Shown: piece after piece, positions 8,490-14,674 of the stretch
Numbering within the stretch: position 1 is the first letter of the stretch
Layout of the letters: each line of letters starts with the position of its first letter
Assembly: GCA_013214635.1 (NCBI GenBank)
Contig: JABSSC010000047.1
Location: forward strand, 1 to 35,588
Length of the DNA: 35,588 bases
Source: Paracoccaceae bacterium
Lineage (GTDB): Bacteria; Pseudomonadota; Alphaproteobacteria; Rhodobacterales; Rhodobacteraceae
Direction: 5' to 3'
Program-made: the position numbers and the translations under genes
The notes under the pieces: generated by a model
Told to the model about the DNA's origin: nothing
Database searches by the model: none
What the model saw: only the letters and a program-made list of their open reading frames with translations

Positions 8490-9053
8490 TCAGGCGGCAA
8501 CAGGGCGAACTTCGACCACTTCCGGAATGTAGTGCCGCAAGAGGTTTTCAATGCCCATTTTCAGTGTAAGCGTTGACGAAGGGCAACCCGCGCAAGCACC
8601 CTGCATATGCAGATAGACGATGCCGCGATCGAATCCGTGGAAAGTGATATCGCCGCCATCCTGCGCAACGGCCGGACGGACGCGCGTGTCGAGGAGTTCC
8701 TTGATCTGGCCCACAACTTCGGCATCTGGTCCGTCGTGGTCTGCGTGACCCGAGTTTCCACTATCCTCGCCCTCAATCGCGGGTTGGCCAGACTGAAAAT
8801 GCTCCATCACCGCGCCAAGAATGGCCGGTTTGATATGGTCCCATTCGACATCAGCCGTTTTTGTGACAGTCACAAAGTCGGAGCCCAGAAAGACGCCCGA
8901 GACACCGGCAACGCCAAACACGCGGCTGGCCAATGGCGAGCTTTGTGCACTGTCTGACGACGGGAAATCTGCCGTTCCGGCACCAAGCACGGACTGACCG
9001 GGCAGGAATTTCAAGGTGGCCGGGTTTGGGGTGGCCTCAGTTTGAATGAACAT
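8490..9053 (-). CDS. nfuA: NifU/Nfu-type Fe-S cluster scaffold protein
   Basis: A 187-residue protein with an N-terminal Nfu_N domain (MFIQTEATPNPATLKFLPG) and a C-terminal NifU domain ending in the cluster-binding motif GACAGCPSS, with cysteines at about 154 and 157. It carries and delivers [4Fe-4S] clusters to target apoproteins in the cytoplasm. I chose the ATG at 9051-9053 because the family starts with MFIQTE; the alternative at 9080 adds nine unrelated residues. It heads the run nfuA-tsaB-rimI, and an Irr-box-like palindrome lies 56 bases upstream (9109-9123). Confidence 0.93.
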   Translation of the reverse strand: MFIQTEATPNPATLKFLPGQSVLGAGTADFPSSDSAQSSPLASRVFGVAGVSGVFLGSDFVTVTKTADVEWDHIKPAILGAVMEHFQSGQPAIEGEDSGNSGHADHDGPDAEVVGQIKELLDTRVRPAVAQDGGDITFHGFDRGIVYLHMQGACAGCPSSTLTLKMGIENLLRHYIPEVVEVRPVAA

Positions 9054-9108
9054 CGCGCGTCTCCATGGCTTTCCCGACATATGCGCTCGGGCAATCAGGA
9101 TTCAAAAC

Positions 9109-9123
9109 TTGGAACTATTCTAA
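9109..9123 (-). promoter_or_regulatory. Irr-box (ICE)-like palindrome upstream of nfuA
   Basis: On the minus strand the site reads TTAGAA-TAG-TTCCAA, matching the alphaproteobacterial iron control element TTAGAANNNTTCTAA (bound by the Fur-family regulator Irr) at 11 of 12 defined positions. It lies about 56 bases before the nfuA ATG and overlaps the stop codon of the upstream stress-protein gene. Control of an Fe-S scaffold by iron status is biologically sensible, but binding is inferred from the pattern only. Confidence 0.45.
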
Positions 9124-9584
9124 ACGGGACCGCTGATGGCCTCAAGCCTCTCTTTTGACAACTCGCCCGGCACAATCGTGATGGGTACGGGCAGCGAGCC
9201 CGCGCTTTTAGTCAGTTGTGACACCAGTGGGCCGGGCCCTTTTTTATCGCTTCCCGCCCCCAAGACGAGGATACCAACTTCGTCGTCCTCGCGGATTTGC
9301 GCCAATATCTCGGGCACAGGTTCCCCTTCCCGTATGATGAGTTCGGGGTCAATTTTCTGACGGTCACGCATCCATTTGGCAAAAACTTCGAAGTGAGCGA
9401 CGATACGTTCGCGCGCTTCTTCGCGCATCACGTTACCAACACCGAGCCAATGATTGAATTCTTCGGGCGGGATAACGGCAAGCACTTGCACCCCGCCTCC
9501 GGTATGAGACGCCCGCATCGCCGCGAACCGCATCGCATTGAGGCATTCGCGGCTGTCGTCGAGAACGACCATAAATTTTCGCAT
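9120..9584 (-). CDS. Universal stress protein (UspA family)
   Basis: A 154-residue cytoplasmic protein with the UspA alpha/beta fold: the first strand KFMVVLDDSRECLNAMRFAA and the nucleotide-loop region VLGAGSDKKGPGPLVSQL, which approximates the GxxGxxxxxxxxxG(S/T) ATP-binding pattern of the family. I chose the ATG at 9582-9584 (MRKFMVVLDD); the upstream alternative at 9647 would add a 21-residue non-conserved extension. The gene sits 59 bases downstream of the aminotransferase. The specific role is unknown. Confidence 0.88.
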   Translation of the reverse strand: MRKFMVVLDDSRECLNAMRFAAMRASHTGGGVQVLAVIPPEEFNHWLGVGNVMREEARERIVAHFEVFAKWMRDRQKIDPELIIREGEPVPEILAQIREDDEVGILVLGAGSDKKGPGPLVSQLTKSAGSLPVPITIVPGELSKERLEAISGPV

Positions 9585-9643
9585 GTCACCGCTCCACTTG
9601 GTGTCAAGAAATGATGGTCGAACGCCCGGCCCAGAGCAAGCGC

Positions 9644-10507
9644 TCACTGGTCAGACAGCGCCCAGTCCCAATACATTTCGCGAACGCGGGCCGTTACGGG
9701 GCCGGGTTGGAAGTGCGTCCCCTCAAACTCGGTGACCGGTGTCACCTTGTTCATGTTGCCGGAGAGAAACACCTCATCAGCGGCGCGAAAATCATCGAAA
9801 CTCAGCACCGTTTCGTGGATCGTAACGCCCTCTTTTTCCAAATTAACAAGATGGCGCGCGCGCGTGATCCCAGCAAGGAACGTGCCGTTGGCAATGGGCG
9901 TAAACACTTCTCCGTCACGCACCATGAACACGTTACTGGTCGCACTTTCGGCGACATTCCCCATGGCATCGGCGACCAGTGCGTTCGCATAGCCTTTGGC
10001 GTTCACCTCGGCCAACATGCGGGCATTGTTGGGATAGAGGCAGCCCGCTTTTGCATTCACGACGGAGCTTTCCAGCACCGGGCGACGAAAGCGCGTGGTT
10101 CCCAGCGTCACCACGGCATCGGCAGGTGCCAGCGCGATTTCTTCAAGGCAGATGGCAAACCCAGTGCGTTCTGGCTGCGGCACAATTGCCGTTCGGTCTC
10201 CGTCAATCGCCCAGTACATAGGGCGGATGTAAACTGCACTATCGCCAGAATATCGCGTGAGACCCTCCCACACGATCTCAACCATCTCTTCGGTTGTTAC
10301 GGTCGGAGTGATCATCAATGCCTCTGCGGATCGATTGACCCGCGCGCAATGCGCCTCCAAATCAGGTGCCACCCCGTCAAAGTAGCGCGCACCATCAAAG
10401 ACATTGGAGCCTAACCAGGCCCCATGATCGGCAGCGCGCATGATCGGCACGTCACCGTCGTGCCAGGCGCCTTCGAAATATGTGCTGATATTTTGTCCGA
10501 CTGCCAT
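9644..10507 (-). CDS. ilvE: Branched-chain amino acid aminotransferase-like class IV PLP enzyme
   Basis: A 287-residue fold-type IV aminotransferase. The PLP lysine lies in VVNAKAGCLYPNNARMLAEV (K153), followed by the class IV signature ending NVAESATSNVFMVRDG. The N-terminal half contains GSNVFDGARYFDG and YIRPMYWA, as in branched-chain transaminases, which interconvert valine, leucine and isoleucine with their 2-oxo acids. The family also contains D-amino acid transaminase and aminodeoxychorismate lyase, so the exact substrate is not proven. The gene is not in an ilv biosynthetic cluster, so it may be a secondary paralogue. Confidence 0.8.
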   Translation of the reverse strand: MAVGQNISTYFEGAWHDGDVPIMRAADHGAWLGSNVFDGARYFDGVAPDLEAHCARVNRSAEALMITPTVTTEEMVEIVWEGLTRYSGDSAVYIRPMYWAIDGDRTAIVPQPERTGFAICLEEIALAPADAVVTLGTTRFRRPVLESSVVNAKAGCLYPNNARMLAEVNAKGYANALVADAMGNVAESATSNVFMVRDGEVFTPIANGTFLAGITRARHLVNLEKEGVTIHETVLSFDDFRAADEVFLSGNMNKVTPVTEFEGTHFQPGPVTARVREMYWDWALSDQ

Positions 10508-10560
10508 GATCCGTACCTCCGGGCGCAGACGCTAGGCCGGGGGCGCGGGGGCGTCCAGCC

Positions 10561-11043
10561 CTAAGTCGCTTCAGACAGCAGTTCGTCCAGATCAAGCGGC
10601 GCGTTATAAAGCGCTAAACCACCCTTTGCGTCGCGCGGCCAGACTGAGGGGTCGCGATCACGGTAAATCTCTACGCCGTTGCCATCCGGGTCATCAAAGT
10701 AGATGGCTTCACTCACCCCGTGATCGGCAGCGCCAGTGATCACGACACCAGCGTCCAGAACGCGCTTATATGCGCGCGCAAGGCTGCTGCGATCGGGATA
10801 GAGAACGGCTGTATGGTACAATCCAGTGTGCCCTCGCGGAGCGGGTGTGCCGCCCAGACTGTCCCAAGTGTTCAGACCTATGTGATGGTGATAACCATCC
10901 GCGCCGAGAAACGCAGCGCGGTCGCCGTAACGTTGCTGAAGATCGAACCCTAGAACATCGCGGTAGAACGCGATTGACCGTTCAAGATCAGCGACGCGCA
11001 GATGAATATGGCCGATTTTGGCGCTTGTGAGCGTTTGAGACAT
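10561..11043 (-). CDS. VOC family (glyoxalase/extradiol dioxygenase-like) protein
   Basis: A 160-residue protein with paired beta-alpha-beta-beta-beta modules of the vicinal oxygen chelate superfamily. Probable metal ligands are H14 in GHIHLRVADL, H77 in GLYHTAVLYP and E125 in GNGVEIYRDR, the arrangement seen in catechol 2,3-dioxygenase (CatE)-like members. HHHIGLNTW at about 52-60 is also typical of that subgroup. The reaction cannot be named from sequence. The gene stands alone behind a 272-base intergenic region with several inverted repeats. Confidence 0.85.
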   Translation of the reverse strand: MSQTLTSAKIGHIHLRVADLERSIAFYRDVLGFDLQQRYGDRAAFLGADGYHHHIGLNTWDSLGGTPAPRGHTGLYHTAVLYPDRSSLARAYKRVLDAGVVITGAADHGVSEAIYFDDPDGNGVEIYRDRDPSVWPRDAKGGLALYNAPLDLDELLSEAT

Positions 11044-11132
11044 CAGACGATTCCTTTCACCCGCTCAAGTAGTCATTTGCGCAGATGCTGATAACTCTGA
11101 CTTCTGTCCCGTCGCTGTGCATTTATGAACAA

Positions 11133-11162
11133 GGCCCCCCTGATCTGGGGATCAGGAGGGCC
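11133..11162 (-). terminator. GC-rich hairpin between trpS and the VOC gene, possible terminator
   Basis: GGCCCCCCTGAT (11133-11144) pairs with ATCAGGAGGGCC (11151-11162) with one mismatch and a 6-base loop. On the minus strand the stem is followed by TTGTTC, a weak U-run, so it could end transcription from trpS or from a small RNA upstream. The position, 154 bases beyond the trpS stop, is rather far for a simple trpS terminator. Confidence 0.45.
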
Positions 11163-11200
11163 GCGCAGAACCGCGGGGAGCCGGCCTGCCGTTTGCATTT

Positions 11201-11245
11201 GGGCAATCGCGATCTGTGTAAACCGCGCTGGGGATGGAATTGCCC
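11201..11245. repeat. Inverted repeat with internal loop in the trpS-VOC intergenic region
   Basis: GGGCAAT-CGCG (11201-11211) is complementary to CGCG at 11224-11227 and ATTGCCC at 11239-11245, giving an 11-pair stem interrupted by an 11-base one-sided bulge. A third small palindrome, AACCGCCGGTT, lies at 11262-11272. Together with the hairpin at 11133-11162 these fill most of this 272-base gap. I see no convincing gene here: a 15-codon minus-strand ORF at 11257-11304 lacks a ribosome binding site. Confidence 0.5.
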
Positions 11246-11315
11246 ACCACAACGATTCAAGAACCGCCGGTTGCGAGGAGATAGTAAGTGCGACGTGAAT
11301 CCATTTTGTGACGGA

Positions 11316-12335
11316 TCAGGCGCCGACCATCCCGACAATCTCGTAAGTCTTTTTGAGGATTGGTGCCGCGATTTCACGCGCGCGGCCAGAACCAGTGGCG
11401 AGGATCCGGTCAATCTCGGCCGGGTCCGCCATCAAGCGCGACATCTCTGTCGAGATTGGCGTCAGCTTTTCGACGGCCACTTCGGCCAGACGGGGTTTGA
11501 ACTGCCCAAATTGCTGGCCCGCAAACTCCGCGACTACGGCCTGCGGCGTCGTATCTGCGAGCGCGGCATAGATATTCACGAGATTGCGCGCTTCGGGGCG
11601 TTCGGAAAGACCCTCAAACGTTTCGGGCAATGGTTCGGGATCGGTCTTTGCCTTGCGGATTTTCTGCGCGATTGCGTCCGCATCATCGGTCAGGTTGATC
11701 CGGCTCATATCGGACGGGTCTGACTTTGACATCTTCTTTGAGCCGTCACGAAGGCTCATAACCCGCGTCGCCGCGCCCTCGATAACGGGCTCGGTGACAG
11801 GAAAGAAATCCACGCCAAAATCGTTGTTAAACTTGATCGCGATATCGCGTGTCAGTTCAAGGTGCTGTTTCTGATCTTCACCCACAGGCACATGGGTCGC
11901 GTGGTAAATCAGAATATCCGCCGCCATGAGTGCCGGATAAGCGAAAAGGCCCACGCTTGCATTCTCGCGGTTCTTCCCGGCCTTGTCTTTGAACTGGGTC
12001 ATGCGGTTCAACCATCCCATGCGCGCGACGCAGTTAAAGATCCACGCAAGCTGCGTGTGCTCGGCGACTTGGCTTTGGTTGAAGAGAATGGACTGTTCAG
12101 GATCAATGCCGCTGGCGATGAACCCCGCACAGAGCTCACGCGTTGCGTGGACCAGTTGTTCGGGATCCTGCCAGACCGTGATCGCGTGCAGATCGACCAT
12201 GCAATAGATCGTCTCAAAGTCACTGCCTTGCATATCGACGAAGCGCTTGATCGCGCCAAGGTAATTGCCAAGCGTCAACCCGCCGGACGGCTGAATGCCG
12301 GAGAAAACGCGGGGCGTGAAAGACGTCGTGCTCAT
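11316..12335 (-). CDS. trpS: Tryptophan--tRNA ligase
   Basis: A 339-residue class Ic aminoacyl-tRNA synthetase that charges tRNA-Trp. The HIGH-equivalent lies in [16 protein letters not shown] (TLGN at 21-24), and the KMSKS loop is intact at 201-205 within [12 protein letters not shown]. Length is normal for bacterial TrpS. The gene is divergent from the rhomboid-like gene across a 75-base spacer that must hold both promoters, and is followed by the repeat-rich gap at 11044-11315. Confidence 0.97.
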   Translation of the reverse strand: MSTTSFTPRVFSGIQPSGGLTLGNYLGAIKRFVDMQGSDFETIYCMVDLHAITVWQDPEQLVHATRELCAGFIASGIDPEQSILFNQSQVAEHTQLAWIFNCVARMGWLNRMTQFKDKAGKNRENASVGLFAYPALMAADILIYHATHVPVGEDQKQHLELTRDIAIKFNNDFGVDFFPVTEPVIEGAATRVMSLRDGSKKMSKSDPSDMSRINLTDDADAIAQKIRKAKTDPEPLPETFEGLSERPEARNLVNIYAALADTTPQAVVAEFAGQQFGQFKPRLAEVAVEKLTPISTEMSRLMADPAEIDRILATGSGRAREIAAPILKKTYEIVGMVGA

Positions 12336-12410
12336 TGCATGTGACCTGTCGGTGGATTTCTGCGCCCGCGTCGCTTAACGATGCCACCGAGAGGCGTCAA
12401 GGAACCCGGC

Positions 12411-13097
12411 ATGGCAGATCATCAGGAAGAGCTTCCCTTTAACCCCATGCCGCCGGTCGTGACGGTGCTTGCGTTGACGCTGTTCGGGATCGAAGTTTTC
12501 CTGTCGGCAGGTGAACGCGGTCTCATCGGTGGCGCCGCCGCAATAGGATGGCGCGCGGATGCATTCCGCGATTATGGCTTCTTCCAACCCATCCTGGGAT
12601 ACATGATGCAGACAGGCCAATGGCCGCTGCAGGATGTGGGACGGTTTGTGACCTACGCGTTTGTCCATGTTGGTTTCATCCATTTGGTGATGGTGCTCGT
12701 GTTTCTCCTGGCCTTGGGCAAGATGGTCGGCGAACGCTTCAGCACATTGGCATTCCTGACGATATTCTTCGGCTCGGCAATTTCTGGCGCCCTAGCCTAC
12801 GGACTGCTTGTCGAAACCAATCGCGTGCTTGTTGGAGCTTATCCCGCCGTTTACGGCCTGATTGGCGCCTATACCTATATTCTTTGGATCGGTTACGGCC
12901 TTGTCGGTGCGCCGCAAGCGCGGGCGTTCACATTGATCGGTGCGCTCATGGCAATCCAGTTGCTTTTTGGGATTGTGTTTGGAACCGGTCCGGACTGGAT
13001 CGCCAATGTTTTTGGCGCAGCCGCTGGCTTCCTTTTGTCATTTCTGGTCAGCCCGGGCGGCTGGGCCCGGATTGTGGTGCGACTTCGTCAGCGCTGA
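12411..13097 (+). CDS. Rhomboid-family membrane protein lacking catalytic Ser and His (pseudoprotease)
   Basis: A 228-residue polytopic protein with about six membrane segments and the rhomboid landmarks FTYAFVHVGFIHL-like helix 2 (about 80-100) and a helix 6 packed with small residues (FGAAAGFLLSFL). The active-site motif GxSG is replaced by GAYPAVYG (Y144 where Ser is expected, P145 for Gly), and the helix-6 catalytic His is N199 in DWIANVFG. Proteolysis is therefore not expected. I chose ATG 12411, preceded by AAGGA, over 12381. The gene converges on murJ with a 10-base overlap. A binding or chaperone role is conceivable but unproven. Confidence 0.85.
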   Translation: MADHQEELPFNPMPPVVTVLALTLFGIEVFLSAGERGLIGGAAAIGWRADAFRDYGFFQPILGYMMQTGQWPLQDVGRFVTYAFVHVGFIHLVMVLVFLLALGKMVGERFSTLAFLTIFFGSAISGALAYGLLVETNRVLVGAYPAVYGLIGAYTYILWIGYGLVGAPQARAFTLIGALMAIQLLFGIVFGTGPDWIANVFGAAAGFLLSFLVSPGGWARIVVRLRQR

Positions 13098-14674
13098 CGT
13101 TTCAGAATCTGCCGCAGCTCGCCCAAGTTCAACGCACCGATGATATGTGCGATCGCAAAGTACGAGACAATCCCGGCAAGCACGATTGCGGTGATGGTTG
13201 GATAACGAAGGCGCCGTGTGTTTAGGGCGGTCTCCCAAAGTTCGGCCAAACCCAAAATGACGAAGCCCATCAGCACGGACGCCACGAAGATCCTAAGTAG
13301 GCGGCGCATCAGCTCGGGCTCAAATTCTGCGGCTGACCCGAACCGCCGCGAGCCGCGCCAGAGCAGCCAGACCATTGCCCAGGCCGCCAAGGTTGTTCCG
13401 ATTGCGGCGGCGCTGTAGCCGATGACTGGCGCCAGCCCGATTGCAACAGCCGCATTCACCACCATCGAAACCAACGCGTATCGAAACGGGCTCACCGTAT
13501 CTTCACGCGCAAAGAACAGCGGTTGAAGGATCTTTTGGAGTACGAAGGCGGGCAGCCCCGCACCGTAGATGGCCAGAGCCAGCGCGGTCGCGGCAACATC
13601 GTCCGCCCCGAATTCACCCCTCTGAAAGAGAACCGAGATCAATGGCACCGGAATGACCATAAGTGCGACCGCTGCCGGGACGGTCAGCGCCAGCGATATC
13701 TCGGTCGATTTGTTCAAAGCCGAACGGCTGCCAATCTCGTCCCCCGCGCTCAGGCGGCGAGAGAGATCTGGCAAAAGGACAATACCAATCGCAATGCCGA
13801 CAACGCCCAAGGGCAGTTGGTACATGCGGTCCGCAACGCTGAGCCATACGATCGCGCCATCAAAGAAACTGGCCACTTGGCGACCCACCAGCAGGTTTAC
13901 CTGCACCACACCTGCGGCGAGCGCCGCTGGCGCCGCGACGATGGCGAGTTGCTTCATCTCCGGCGACAGGGTCGGCCATCCGGGTTTGATTGAAATCCCC
14001 GCACGCTTTGCCGCGACCCACAGCATTCCGAACTGAAGCACGCCAGCAATAATGACACCGACCACCAGAACAGAACCATAGGCCGGCCTGTCCAGTTCGA
14101 GTTCCGGAGCAAGCGAGAACTCTTCGAGGCCACCGGCACGAGCAAGAACCAAAAGCGAAACGAGGGTAACGTTCAACAGAACCGGCGCAGCTGCGGCGGC
14201 GGCGAACCGGCCACTTGCGTTCAGAACGCCACCCAGAAGTGCGCCGAGGGAGATAAACAGGATGTAAACGAACGCGTAGCGCCCATAGATGACGGCAAGG
14301 TCGAAACGGGCATCTCCGACAAAGCCGCTGGCCATTGCAACGACAAGTGCTGGCATCGCGATGATCGCGACGACGCAAAGCCCTATTAGGATGACACCCA
14401 GCAGGCTGAACGCCTGACTTGCAAACTCATCGGGTCTTTCGCCCGATTCCAACCGCTTGGAAAACATCGGCACAAAGGCCGAATTAAAAGCGCCTTCGGC
14501 AAAGAACCGGCGGAACATGTTTGGCAATGAGAACGCGACAAAGAACGCCTCTGCAACAGGACCGGCACCTAGATATGCTGCTATCATGATGTCGCGCGTA
14601 AACCCCAGAACCCGGCTGGCGAGTGTCCAAAAGCCCACCGTCAAGAAGCCTGTCACCAGCCTGACACGACTCAT
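13088..14674 (-). CDS. murJ: Lipid II flippase MurJ (MviN)
   Basis: A 528-residue MOP-superfamily membrane protein with about 14 helices that flips lipid II across the inner membrane for peptidoglycan synthesis. The N-terminus (GFWTLASRVLGFTRDIMIAAYLG) and the following FSLPNMFRRFFAEGAFNSAFVP segment are signature MurJ sequences. Its ATG (14672-14674) overlaps the glnD TGA, so its translation depends on glnD. The glnD-murJ pairing is common in alphaproteobacteria. The stop overlaps the rhomboid-like gene end on the other strand. Confidence 0.96.
   Translation of the reverse strand: MSRVRLVTGFLTVGFWTLASRVLGFTRDIMIAAYLGAGPVAEAFFVAFSLPNMFRRFFAEGAFNSAFVPMFSKRLESGERPDEFASQAFSLLGVILIGLCVVAIIAMPALVVAMASGFVGDARFDLAVIYGRYAFVYILFISLGALLGGVLNASGRFAAAAAAPVLLNVTLVSLLVLARAGGLEEFSLAPELELDRPAYGSVLVVGVIIAGVLQFGMLWVAAKRAGISIKPGWPTLSPEMKQLAIVAAPAALAAGVVQVNLLVGRQVASFFDGAIVWLSVADRMYQLPLGVVGIAIGIVLLPDLSRRLSAGDEIGSRSALNKSTEISLALTVPAAVALMVIPVPLISVLFQRGEFGADDVAATALALAIYGAGLPAFVLQKILQPLFFAREDTVSPFRYALVSMVVNAAVAIGLAPVIGYSAAAIGTTLAAWAMVWLLWRGSRRFGSAAEFEPELMRRLLRIFVASVLMGFVILGLAELWETALNTRRLRYPTITAIVLAGIVSYFAIAHIIGALNLGELRQILKRQR

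Noticed and set aside
9054-9108. A sigma-70-like TTGAAT...TATGTC pair upstream of nfuA.
   Set aside because: Only four of six and three of six consensus matches; not distinguishable from background.
11257-11304. A 15-codon minus-strand ORF just after trpS that could be a leader peptide.
   Set aside because: No ribosome binding site, no Trp codons or attenuator layout, and the VOC gene downstream has no amino-acid biosynthetic role.
11290-11325. TGATCC on the minus strand over the trpS stop, resembling an RpoE -35 element.
   Set aside because: The segment 18 bases downstream is GTCGCA with no TA-containing -10, so it does not make a promoter of that class.
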